From: Myotis daubentonii
Taxonomy: Eukaryota; Chordata; Mammalia; Chiroptera; Vespertilionidae
DNA: 64,000 nt
Assembly: GCF_963259705.1 (NCBI RefSeq)
Contig: NC_081841.1
Location: forward strand, 119,669,033 to 119,733,032
Direction of reading: 5' to 3'
The first letter of the stretch is position 1. Every line of letters starts with the position of its first letter. Below are positions 12,028 through 23,400 of this stretch, in pieces. Made by a program: the position numbers and the translations under genes. The notes below the pieces were generated by a model, which was given only the letters and a program-made list of their open reading frames with translations, ran no database searches and was not told the DNA's origin.

Positions 12028-12260
12028 AGTCAACTCTAGTTGGTTTTGCCCAGTGGTGAGAATGTCGACTGTGGACCCAAAAGGTCACGGGTTTTATTCC
12101 CAGTCAAGGGCATATACCTGGCTTGCAAGTTTGATCCCAGGCCACAGTCGCGGCAACCCATTATTGTTTCTCACATTGATGTTTCTCTCTCTCTTCCACT
12201 CTCCCTCACAGCTCCCTTCCACTCTCTCTAAGAATCAATGGGAAAAAAAATTCTCACATG
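12028..12260 (+). mobile_element. Ves SINE, older copy
   Basis: tRNA-derived SINE: CTAGTTGGTTTTGCCCAGTGG start, box B-like GGTCACGGGTTTTATTCCC, then CAAGGGCATATACCTGG, a CT-rich stretch and an A-rich tail near 12,240. Diverged from the copies at 16.5 and 49.8 kb. Confidence 0.85.
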
Positions 12261-13294
12261 ATGATTAACAACAAAGCAATACTAATAATTACATAAATCT
12301 TTGACAAACTCAATTCAAGATGACTAAAATATAATCTTTACAGTCATAGGAAATATTTTAAATTGACTTCTTAAGAATGCTTAAAATAATAGTTAAAGTT
12401 ATAAACTTTACAAGAAAATGAATTAAACTTAAAATCATGAATCAAATTTATTCCATTAAGAAAGATTTTATATATATATTTAATTAAAGGAAAATAATAC
12501 AGAATCAACAGAAAGATTATGTACAACATGTGATTTACATGTGGGGGACATGTGTGTGCACAATCCATAGGGCATACATGACAATTAGTTCTGATTTTAT
12601 AATCATAATTGTATAGTGTAGGTACATCAATGGAATGGGAGAGTTGCTCTAAAACATTAGAGTCCTTGTTCAAATATAAGAGATTCTCCTGTTGAATAAC
12701 AAACTTTCAAAATTTTTGAGTGGCAGGATACATGGTAAAGGTTATCTGGCAATGACAGAAGTAACGACCAAAGACAAATTGTGTACTTCCATTATCAGTG
12801 GCAAATACAATAAAAATTGCTAATATCCTACAGTTGAGCTAGTATTCCTGGGAAACTGAATCTTTTAGTAACAAATGGCTCCCATAAATAAAAATGGTGC
12901 TAGCAAGGGTTAATGTTTAAAGTCTTTTCTATGACAAAAATTTTTAACTGTGTGTATAAATATATGATGGGTGCTTTGAGTGGTGCAGTATAAGAAATAA
13001 AATGCAGCAGCTTTTTAAACAGAAAGCAGAAAGCCGAGTAAACAGTAAATTTTGGTGCCTGGCATAATAGGTAAGGAGTTCTAGCAATCCTATTTTGTAT
13101 TTAGTGAAACATTCCCATAAATAGACCACACCAATGACCAGTTTCAGAGATTTAAAATAATTAAATATCTGGCATCAAATGTCAGTGAATGGCAGTTAAG
13201 TTTTTAATGATTCTGGAGTCATATTTTGCTCATATAATACTCCAGAGTAGTCACTACAACATTAGTTACTCAGTTATATGTTTTTATAGATGGA
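12261..13294. other. Unassigned AT-rich sequence
   Basis: No gene or repeat family recognised. Open frames are short and without motifs. Confidence 0.5.
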
Positions 13295-13592
13295 CTAGAG
13301 GCCTGGTGCATAAAATTCTGCATGGGTAAGGTCCCTAGGCCTAGCCAGCGATCAAGGCTGATCTGGGGGGCGACTGGTGGGGTGATTGGGGGTCCCCGCT
13401 GGCAGCCACCTTGGAGGCGACCAGTGGGGCAATCAGCGGGCCCTCACTGGCACCCACCTTGGGTGGCCTGAGGTCTGTGGGCTGATGGCAGCTCCTGCAT
13501 TGAGCGTCTGCCCCCTGGTGGTCAGTGTGCATCATAGCAACTGGTCGTTCTGCCATTGGTCAATTTGCATATTAGGCTTTTATTATATAAGA
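13295..13592 (-). mobile_element. Non-autonomous Helitron
   Basis: Complement of a Helitron: + strand begins CTAGAGGCCTGGTGCATAAA and ends TTTTATTATATAAGA. Flanked by A and T. The CCCCCTGGTGGTCAGTGTG block is shared with the copies at 4.3, 48.4, 51.5 and 55.8 kb. Confidence 0.92.
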
Positions 13593-13720
13593 TTGGTTTT
13601 TGAGAATGCTTGATATCAAACTCTATACTGCACTGGATTTCATTTAATTTCAAACTTTGTGGACTTTCCTGATTGTGTTATAGTCAATTTTCATCAGTCA
13701 GAGTGACAATTGTATATATA

Positions 13721-13964
13721 CTAGAGGCCGATGCACAAAAATTCATGCAAGAGTAGGCCTTCCTTCCCCTGGTTGTTGGCACCGGCTTCCCGCCATCACC
13801 CAGGACCGGGGTTTCCCTCCAGCCACCAGCAGGCACCTGGGATCCAGGCTTCCCTTGTCTGGATGCCTGCAGGCACCTGGGACCCAGGCGGCTTCACCCT
13901 GGCTCTGGCTTCGTCCAGAAGAACATCTGGTCTAATTAGCATATTACCCTTTTATTATTATAGA
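13721..13964 (-). mobile_element. Non-autonomous Helitron
   Basis: Begins CTAGAGGCCGATGCACAAAA and ends CTTTTATTATTATAGA on +, flanked by A and T. Contains TCTAATTAGCATATTACCC, the complement of the 5' subterminal sequence of the 11.26-kb family. It sits against the tail of the Ves SINE to its right. Confidence 0.9.
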
Positions 13965-14386
13965 TTGATTTCAGAGAAGAAGGGAGAGGGAGAGAGGTAT
14001 AGGAATATCAATGATGAGAGAGAATCATTGATTGGCTGCCTCCTGCACACCGCACACTGAGGATCAGCAGGGGTGGGCAAACTTTTTGACTTGAGGGCCA
14101 CAATGGGTTCTTAAACTGGACCAGAGGGCCGGAACAAAAGCATGGATGGAGTGTTTGTGTGAACTAATATAAATTCAAATTAAACATCATTACATAAAAA
14201 GGTACGGTCTTTTTTTTTTTTTTTAGTTTTATTCATTTCAAACGGGCTGGATCCGGCCCGCGGGCCGTAGTTTGCCCACGGCTGATCAAGCGCAACCCAG
14301 GCATATGGCATGACCTGGAATCGAACTGTGACTCCCTGGTTCATAGGTTGATGCCCAACCCCTGAGCCATGCCAGCCTGGCCAGGG
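13965..14386 (-). mobile_element. Ves SINE split by a hAT element
   Basis: Antisense Ves SINE: TTGATTTCAGAGAAGAAGG, GAGAGAATCATTGATTGGC, CTGCCTCCTGCACACC, then after the hAT interruption GCAACCCAGGCATATGGC, GGAATCGAACTGTGA and GCCAGCCTGGCCAGGGG. The polymerase III box B complement (GGAATCGAAC) is visible. The SINE predates the hAT insertion. Confidence 0.88.
14068..14284. mobile_element. Non-autonomous hAT element
   Basis: Terminal inverted repeats CAGGGGTGGGCAAACT and GTTTGCCCACGGCTG bound 217 bp; inside are GGGCCACAATGGGTTC and, near the right end, CCGGCCCGCGGGCCG. Too short for a transposase. It lies inside the Ves SINE; a clean 8-bp target duplication is not evident by eye (ATCAGC before, ATCAAGCG after). 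Confidence 0.85.
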
Positions 14387-15767
14387 GTGTTTTTATTTAG
14401 AATTTCTTTGTCTAATGTGATAACTGCTATCCACACGTGGCTATTGAACCAGACATCAAAGGCTTCAGACAGAAGAAAAGGAAATAAAATGTTTTAATAA
14501 TGTTTATATTGATTATGTGTTATAATTATAAAAATGTAAATATATTGGATTAAATAAAATACATGATCAAAACTGATTTCATCAATTTCTGTTTACTTTT
14601 TAATGTGGCTACTAGAAAATTTACAATCACATATGTAACTTTCATTGTTTCTGTTGAATAGCTCTGATTTATAGGATAAATAAAATATATTCAGGTTATT
14701 GGGGGAACTATGAGAAAACACATGAACTTGCCTCCTTAATGCCAGGCATTTCCACTGGCAGGTGTCTTTGGTGAGATAAATGATAAGGAAGAGGACGTCC
14801 TGATAAAAGAAAGTTACTAGTTTGCTAATTACTGGTCATGTCGTTCTTTTCTACTGTAATGTGTTCACTGAGCCTGATTTGCTTTGTTTATAATCACTCT
14901 GTTGGGAAAACTGCTTGATAGAGGAGAGAATGGAATCACTGGGTTCATTAGGGCTACTTTTAAAGATGACCTTTTAACTCTTTAATCATTACTAGTTAAC
15001 TCATATGAATCAGGGAAGCTTGATGGCAAAAGAGGAATACTGAAGGTTAGCATTAAAATATGGCAAAATCAAATACAAAATGTGCTACGTTTTAATTTAC
15101 TAGAGTTTTAATTTAGATTCAGCATCTATGAGGCTGGGAGTATATTTATGAAATAGTAGTTCAACCAGATAAGTAAGTTAGCCATTTTAATATGAATTTT
15201 ACCCATAATTGATCTGGTTGTTTATATTAGTATCTGTTGGCAAGGCATCTGAAAGAAGTAAATTGCTCATGCTCTAGACCAATGGTTGCTATTCAGAGAG
15301 TACCAAAATAAATATATGAAAAGTATTTAGTGTCCTGACTAGTGAGTGATTTTGCTGGTTAACTGAACATTTTGATTTCCAAACCCATTTATACTTAGAT
15401 TTTCAGATGTGACAGAATTTTCAGTGTGACAGAATTTATATGTTCTTGAGAGACAGACTTATAATCAACTGATATTTTTCATCTCTAGTCTGAATATATA
15501 TAATGAAGGCCTGAGTTAGTTCATGAGAAAGATGGAAAAGGTAGCTGGATTTTTAAAAAAACAAAAACACTTAGAAATTTAGTCAGCCACTTTTGGGAAT
15601 GTTGAGCTGTGGGTGAGTGAGAGAAAGGAGTAAATGTCAGATAAGTCCCAGACTGGTAGCATGAGTGAAACTGTGGGTGCTGGTGCTTTCTACAGTGAGA
15701 GCTGCTTTCAGGGCAGCAGGGTTAGGAAAGATCTGTGACAGGTTCAGTGTTAGCCATATGTAGAGCA
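14387..15767. other. Unassigned AT-rich sequence
   Basis: No gene, RNA or recognisable repeat. Ordinary intergenic or intronic sequence. Confidence 0.5.
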
Positions 15768-16096
15768 TCTATATATATAAAAGCCCAGCGACCAGAATGG
15801 TGGAACGATCAGAATGACCAGTGGCTATGACATGCACTGCAGCAGCCAACCAGCCTGATTTGGGCCCTGATCGGCCCCCAACATCCCAATCCAGGGTGGG
15901 GCTGGTCAGCCAAATGCTTGTGGCCCCTCCCCCTGGCCAACCCTGCCCCCACTTGCGCCCCCTACCCTGATTGAGGGCAGGGTGGGTCAGCCAACTGCCG
16001 GCAGCCCCTCCCCCATGCTGGCCCGGCCGATGAGCCCCCATCAGGGTGGGCCAGACGGACCTCACCTGTGCATGAATTTTTGCACTGGGCCTCTAG
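15768..16096 (+). mobile_element. Non-autonomous Helitron
   Basis: Begins TCTATATATATAAAAGCCC and ends GTGCATGAATTTTTGCAC, TGGGCCTCTAG; flanks A and T. GC-rich interior with two similar blocks around CCCTGATTTGGGCCC-like and CCCTCCCCC sequence; no coding capacity. Confidence 0.92.
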
Positions 16097-16146
16097 TAAA
16101 GTTATCGAAGCCCTGGTTTGGAAGAATACTTAAAGTTCATCTAGTC

Positions 16147-16335
16147 CAGTAGTCGTCAAACTGCGGCTTGCGAGCCACATGTGGCTCTTCCACAAAATAC
16201 CACACGTGGGCACGCACGTACAGTGTGATTGAAACTTCGTGGTCCATGTGCAGAAGTCGGTATTTTGTGGAAGAGCCACACTCAAGGGGCCAAAGAGCCG
16301 CATGTGGCTTGCAAGCAGCAGTTTGACGACCACCG
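16147..16335. mobile_element. Non-autonomous hAT element with target duplication
   Basis: Terminal repeats CAGTAGTCGTCAAACTG and CAGTTTGACGACCACCG bound 189 bp. Flanking 8-mers ATCTAGTC (16,139-16,146) and ATCCAGTC (16,336-16,343) differ at one base, the expected hAT duplication. The block AGAGCCACACTCAAGGGGCC is shared with the hAT at 47,434, so they are related. The arms around CGAGCCACATGTGGCTC are palindromic. Confidence 0.92.
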
Positions 16336-16466
16336 ATCCAGTCCAATAACTTAGGGCCATATGAGTAGTTTAACATAATAAATATTAAATGCTTTCTGTT
16401 TCCAAAGCTCTATGCTAGGCATTGAAAGTCACCATTTGGAAAAAAATTTTAAAAATTTAAGGGTTT

Positions 16467-16691
16467 ATGCCGAAACCGGTTTGGCTCAGTGGATAGAGCG
16501 TCGGCTTGCGGACTGAAAGGTCCCAGGTTCGATTCCGGTCAAGGGCATGTACCTGGGTTGCAGGCACATCCCTAGTAGGAGATGTGCAGGAGGCAGCTGA
16601 TCGATGTTTCTCTCTCATCGATGTTTCTAACTCTCTATCTCTCTCCCTTCCTCTCTGTAAAATATCAATAAAATATATAAAAAAAATAAAT
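16467..16691 (+). mobile_element. Ves SINE with 16-bp target duplication
   Basis: Start ACCGGTTTGGCTCAGTGG, GATAGAGCGTCGGCTTGCGG, box B GGTTCGATTCC, AAGGGCATGTACCTGGGTTG, a CT-rich region and an AATAAA/A-rich tail. Direct repeats AAAAATTTAAGGGTTT at 16,451-16,466 and 16,692-16,707 are identical, indicating LINE-mediated insertion and a young copy. Confidence 0.95.
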
Positions 16692-17048
16692 AAAAATTTA
16701 AGGGTTTCATTCAGTAAAGTGCTGTTTATTAAAGCTTCATTGTAAAGCAACTTTGAATGACTCTTTCCTTTCTTCAGCACTGAGACTTGTCAGTAAGAAA
16801 GGATTCTTTCATGGGGAATTATTAACCCTCCAGCTAAACCAGAAAACTTCAGAAAACACAGGCTTCAAATGCACTGCAGATGAGAGGTGGCACTTCACAC
16901 TCCCAAGGAGATTTGGAAGATGTTAGCATAATTAATTTTCATTAATGTATTGAGTATCTATTATATGCCAAGGGCTGTGGTGAATGAAACAGACATAATC
17001 AATGTCCCATAGATCAGCAGACACAATCAAATAAACTGTATGCATGTA

Positions 17049-17113
<65 letters not shown>
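17049..17113. repeat. (GA)n microsatellite
   Basis: About 32 GA units with one A interruption. The Ser-Leu-rich antisense frame here is an artefact of the repeat. Confidence 0.98.
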
Positions 17114-17120
<7 letters not shown>

Positions 17121-19059
17121 TAAATGAGAATGAAGAGTGAATAATTGGACATTAGATTGTGGTAAGAAGAAGTGATGTTTTGAGGTAAGATCTTTCATTA
17201 AGGATGAAAGGGAATTATGTGTGGAACATTCTTCTGTTGGTAATTGTAAAGGGATAAAGGTGAAAATATATGAGTTTTATGTAAAATTGCCTTTCTGGTG
17301 AGTCTGCAGTTTAAATTGGAGCACCTTTGTTTTTAAAAGAATCTAAATGTGCTATTATAATGAAAAATTTGATTATTTTCTCAATAATACTTGTTCTTAT
17401 TGGAAGACTATTTTTTCTGCAGGATAGTAAAAAGATTAAGAATTATGATCAATTTATACATGATTTATGTGTTGCCCCCCCCCCCCAACAATTCTGAGAG
17501 ATTGCATGAGCTTTGATAACTTTCGTTTAGATAAATTTACTGAAAATAGTAATCAGGATTGGCCTTTTATCTATATTAGATTCATTACTTATTTACAAGG
17601 TAATAACTTACAACTCTAGTTTGCTGGCATTTCAGGTGTGACAAAATAAGGTAAACAGCTTATCAGCTGTAATTTAAAATTGTAAATGCAGCAAAATAGT
17701 TGCTCTCTGGAATATCAACTCTGATCAAGTCTTTGTAATGGCAAAAATTAAACCTGTTCATTCTTTTAAAGTTGTATTTTGTTTATGCAAACTTTAGTTC
17801 TCTACGAAATATTAGGGAGACAGTTGTTAAAAATAGTATCCTGTTAGTAATAAGGTGATTGAAAATGATCAAAATTGCAAGTAGGAGTAATTGGAAATAT
17901 TTTTAGTTCATAAACAGAAACCTAAATATACTTGGCGATTTTTACAAAATAGTAATTGTATTAATTAGTCATGAGAGATTGCCTTTATAGTTTAGATTGG
18001 ATGATTTTATAAATGACACTTAAAATAATCATTCTTAACTTCTTGGAAGTCAAAGACAAACAAATACAGTGAATATGACACAGTTAATTATTTTATTACA
18101 TTTTTTTTCACATGGCAAAAGTCATTGGATATACATGCTATTTAGAACAAATTTGTTTCATTAGTTCTTTGAATGTAGTCTTGTTTATTGTTTTGTTTCA
18201 ATGGTGTGTTTTTGTTTCTTTTGTCTTTCTCTAAGAGTTTCTTTCCCCATGAATAGTATGGATTTGGAAAGCACTCTAAAGGAAATATTATTTTAGAGAA
18301 TAGGGTATATTTGATACCTTTCCAATATAGAATATATTCCAGGTCCCTTTACGTAGCTCATCTGCCTTTGTTTGCTGCTCTTCTTTAAGACTATTTAGAT
18401 CCTTCCAATATGGAATGTTCATGTCTACTTACAACCCCATGGCATTCTGAGGAGGATTCATTACAGGAATATTGCTGGGATTTTGCTGTGAACATAGAGG
18501 ACAAAGATTTTGCAAGTTCATGATCTGATGTTTCTCCCTTTAAGTGTTTGTTAGTACAGCCTGGGAGCTCACAAATAATACTCAAGAACACTCAAACTGA
18601 ATTTGCTGTCTGAATTAATAAAATTTCCCTAACCTTTATTGATAAGAAGGCACACATGGCATTCACATGAATTTGATATTTATGATTTTAGGTGTTTGAG
18701 CCTGTTCCCAAGGGTCCATGATATATAGTAATTTGAAATTTCTTCAAGATGCAACTGGAGTGGTGAGCAGTCAGTCCATGATTTTTCCAGGCTCATACCC
18801 AACACACAGTTGACAAATGGGACTTTCTGGATATCAGGCATCATTCTGTCCTCAGGCATTCTTACTTTCCCTAAGTGGGAAAAACTTGATTTCCTGGTGC
18901 TAACTCTTCATCAAGTGTGATAAAAAATCACTATGAGATCTGGAAAGAGTTATGTTATGAATCTAAGCATAGGAAACAGCAATTCAGACATTTCCATATT
19001 TACAAATATTTAAATTAAAAAGGTACTGAAACATGTTCTTTTAAATATACACAATCCTA

Positions 19060-19205
19060 ACAGATTCTCATAATATTATCATTATTCTATTTTACAGATT
19101 GAGAAATGTAAGCTAAGAGACTTTAAATTACTTGACTGGGGTCAGTTAGCTTTGTGCACCAGACCCAGGTTTCCTGGCTACAAATCCCTACTCTTTTATC
19201 TTCCA
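19060..19205 (+). mobile_element. MIR SINE relic
   Basis: Ancient mammalian-wide MIR core: TATTTTACAGATTGAGAAAT, then AAGAGACTTTAAATTACTTG, GGTCAGTTAGC and CCAGACCCAGGTTTCCTGGC follow the MIR consensus order. Confidence 0.75.
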
Positions 19206-20220
19206 CAATTGTTCCTGACCCAGGTCACATCAGATAGAAGGTTCTTTGCTCAAGAGGTTTCAAGTCAATTTCTCTGACAATGAAACAAAGCAATTTTTTC
19301 TCCTTTAAAGCATCTACCTTTAGGCTTTCCTTTGTCCTCTTCTGGGGGAACCTGACCTCCTGTGTCTCTTTCAACTGGAAAGCTGTAAATTGGTTTTTGC
19401 ACAACAGGCAAAAAGTTTCAGGAGAGGGCCATGAATTGTAAAATATATACAAATGTAAACATATATACAAATTAGGTAATGTCTTGGTACTCTGTGTCAT
19501 GTTTCTTGTTTTATTTGATAGATTTTCACATGTAGATCTGGCTTTTGTGATCGTTTTGTATCCCAGTTTAAACTAGAAATTACCATAGAATTTGTCTAAA
19601 CTGTGTTCCCCTACCTTGCCATTCATGCCTGCCCCCTACCCCTCACCTTTACTGGACTCCTTGGAAAACGTGCCTGCCTTTGAGCTTTCTTCTGTTTTCT
19701 TTACCAGTGTTTTTTCTAAAAGTTTCTGTGCAATCCAAACTTCATTTTCCTCCTCCAGCAACTCAAGTGTGCTGCTGTGCTATAGATTCTGTCTGCACTT
19801 TGCTGGAAGTTACCCTGGAGCAGTTACAGCTTTTGCCATTGAATAGCGTATTTTCTTGCATCCTTTTATATGGTTTTCAAAAGGTACCTACAAAGTGTTA
19901 GCAGATATCCTTATAAAAAGCACTTTGCCATCTTTTTAGAGGTTTATTATTTTGTCTTTGATCTTTAAAAAGAAGTTAATAATAGCTTGACACATGCTTT
20001 TGTGATGCAAGATTATGTATTGAATTTTCCTTGTATGTGATCATCATTATCTCACAGTTTCCTGGCCTCTGAAATAAAAGGGATAATGTGTGATAACTGT
20101 TTTTTGTAACTTCTTTTCTTTTTGCACATACATTTATATTTGTTATTCTTTACATTCAGAATAGACCTTTTTTATCAGAGTATTCAGTTACCCCTCCACA
20201 TACTTAGTCCTAGCCAATAC

Positions 20221-20233
20221 CTAAAAAAAATTT

Positions 20234-20293
<60 letters not shown>

Positions 20294-20491
20294 ATTTCAG
20301 AGAGGAAAGGAGAGGGAAAGAGAGATAGAAACATCAATGATGAGAGAGAATAATTGATTGGCTGCCTCCTGCACATCCACTACTGGGGATCAAGCCTGCA
20401 ACCCAGGCATGTGCCCTTGATGGAATCAAACCTGGAACCTTTCAGTTCGCAGGTTGATGCTCTATCCACTGAGCCAAACCAGCTAGGGCCA
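20221..20491 (-). mobile_element. Ves SINE with expanded TA tail
   Basis: Antisense Ves: TTGATTTCAGAGAGGAAAGG, GATTGGCTGCCTCCTGCAC, CTGCAACCCAGGCATGTGCC, TCAAACCTGGAACC and CTGAGCCAAACCAGCTAGGG. The 3' A tail (left side) has grown into (TA)n at 20,239-20,291. An 8-bp direct repeat GCCAATAC flanks it (20,213-20,220 and 20,492-20,499). Confidence 0.93.
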
Positions 20492-20499
20492 GGCCAATA

Positions 20500-23400
20500 C
20501 TTTTAAATTATAATCATCTATTAAAATCAGCTGACATTCAAACTTCTTGCTTAAGGTTTTATGACACATTTGAAAGTTACCTTATTTAGAATATCTAAGT
20601 AAACGTAACTTTTGAAATTTATATTCTGTTTATCTACTGCATCACATATATTGGTATTTCACTTAAGCTCCATTGAGTTTTCTTGGTCTCTTTTTGATAC
20701 TTCTATGCTGGTTTTCAATATTCCAGTGCCAGAGTTTTCTATGTCGGTAAAGAGTTGTTGTGACTTTTAAATTAGGAAAAGTAAACCAGCACCTGGTATA
20801 TAGTAGACTATAAATGGTAGCTATTATTACTATTTTAAAATTTACAAGTGATTTTGTTCTTTCTGACAGTACTCTATGTTCTCTTTAAGAAAACATGAAA
20901 TTTATTTGTTTTCTTGGCATATCTCTTTTTCATCTCCTATTTGTCCTCCTCCTCACACTTTATCCCTTCATTTATTCAACAAATATTTATTGAGCCGCTT
21001 CTATGAGCCAGGTCCTGTTTGAGACTCTGGAGATTCAGCCATGAACAATAGAAGCTCCTGCTTTCATAGAGCTGATTTTCAAGAACAGTGTGTGCAACTT
21101 TTTTGTCTGTAATTTTTAAAAAGTATATTCGTTTAATGCACTATATTGTTAGGTAGTCTGTGGAAACCCAAAGATAATGGAATAATTTTGTGGCCATATG
21201 TTGAATTATTATAACCAGTTCAGAAAATAATTTTGCTTTTTAAAAGATCAGGTAACTCTGACTCACTTGCAGTATTCATGGAAGGACTCATATTAAGACA
21301 GAACATCAAAGAAATACTTGTTTTGTTATTGTTTATTACATGATTTTTCACAGTTAAACCTTGTTTTTTCTTTTGCTTTTTTTTAGAACCATTAATATCA
21401 TTTAAAACTTTATTAAGTAATAATTGGGAACTAATACTGCTTTTAGAACAAACAAAACTTTATAATAAAATTAACAAAGGCATTAAATTTGATTACATAT
21501 TTTAATAAGAGATCTTTGATTTTTAATTGCAAAAGCAACATGTACTCATTATTAGAAAAAATAGAAACATTAGAAAATGCAGATAATTAAATTTTGAAAA
21601 TAATGTCTACTTACATAAATTCTCTATTATATATTTCAAACTTTTCAGTGAATCCATTTATCTTTTTTTAAAAAAATGGAATCATAGTTTGCATATTGTT
21701 TTTTAAGTTTTCACTTCTCAATGTGTTGTACAGTTTTTCATGCTAACGACCAATATTCTTCAATAATTTTGATAGGCTTTATATTTTTTGTAGGATTCTA
21801 ATTCAGTTTAGTTTGTTAATACCCTATTGTTACCTATTTACAGTTTTTATATTCTTATAAGCAATTTTGCCATGATTTTTAGTCTTATAAGAAGCATTTT
21901 GTATATCCTCAGATATTTCTTTCTGATAAATTATTAGTAGTTAAATTGAATAAACTTTTATGGTTTTTGTTAAAATTACTTTCCACAGAGATTTTTAAAA
22001 TTTACATTTTCCAACAATGTATGAGACTATGTTTTTCCAAATTCTTAATAATTTGGAATATGGCAAATATATATTTACACACAGAGAATTGGAAATGCAG
22101 TCCTCATCATACTCTCTCTAGTCCTGTGATCTTTCTTCATAGCAGTCCGTGACAGAATGACAGTTTTCAAGGTCATTTTCTCCTCCCTGGTCTTTAAGGC
22201 CAAGCATCTGGAACAGTCAGAGTTTGGAAAATGTAGCTCATACTTGCTAAAGTCACAAGAGTTTGATTGGAATCAGTTTGGCAGCAGAATGTTCTTTTAA
22301 TAGTTTATACAGCTGTTTTTTTCAAATATCAGATGAGATTGGACTGTTGAGAAAAGCTGGGCAGATGGCTGTGAAGAGGACACAGGGCTAGCCTGGAAGT
22401 GCTCCCTGAACCAGAGAGAGGGTGAAGGAGCAGAGGCCAGAGCAGGGGTCTGTCATGGTGAAGCTTCCTATACCCCTCAGTATGCAGCTAAAGCTTTCCT
22501 TAGGGTTTGATTTGTTCCTTTTTGGTTTCTTACGAATTGTGGATGTTTGAGAATTTATAATTTATTTGTTTAATTTTCCATAGAATTTAAAACAATAGAT
22601 AATGGAAGCATGTACTTAGTTGCCATTAACATGGTAGTTGATAGGATGATGTAGTGTTGAGAGAAGCAGCAATGCTAGAAGAACACATATAGGTGCACAC
22701 ACCCACATTTGCAAATGAGCCAAAATATGGCATTTTCTACTTGGCCTCAATATTTATTTTGTGATTCTTGATCTTTTAGCAAGTATAATTTTTCCTGTGT
22801 GCCCTAATATAAAACCACACTTGAATTTTTCTTATTTGTTTATGTTAGGGTCTCCAAAGGAGGAATGCACGAGGCTGAATGGGGTAAAGAATTATAAATT
22901 TGTTATATCTGCTAGCAGAAGTGCTGAGACCAAAATGGCATTGGCAGGGCAGAGTAGGGGGAGCAGGATATTCATGTATCTTGTAAAGGTCAGTAAACTG
23001 GTCCACTGGAAACTGGCTGAGGCTGTTTACTGGAAACTGAAGGCCATCAATCATTAAACCTATAATGACAATGACAGGAAAATTGCTGGGAGGGGCAAGA
23101 GCCCCAAGCGGGGCATAATGGAGTGCAAGAATGAGAATGTGCCTAACAGTTTATTGCTTAAAATGCTTCACTTGAAAAACAAATTTTAATGTAGCATTAG
23201 CATCTCAATAAGTTTTAAGATCTCAAAAAAAGATTGCTATCTCTTCAAAAGAATATGTTGATACTTAACTTGGATGAATAAGCTCAGTTCTTGGATCATT
23301 TTAATGTATTTCAAACTCGTTTTATTCTCTAGCACATATTATACTAGCAAATATTTGACTTACATTGGATGATACAAAATTAAAATGAAAAACAATTTAA

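Larger units (their letters stand above)
16708..20212. other. Mostly unique AT-rich sequence
   Basis: No gene recognised. Contains a (GA)n at 17,049-17,113, a run of 12 C at 17,475-17,486, an old fragment near 16,935-17,000 resembling the TATTGAGTATCTATTATATG consensus of ancient repeats, and a MIR at 19,060-19,205. Confidence 0.5.

Noticed and set aside
11494..12033. 179-codon antisense frame with repeated ACLIAPN motifs
   Set aside because: It is the translation of a Helitron minisatellite; the periodicity follows the DNA repeat.
16501..16600. tRNA gene (box A/box B-like sequence)
   Set aside because: It is the tRNA-derived head of a Ves SINE; no cloverleaf can be closed and the SINE body follows.
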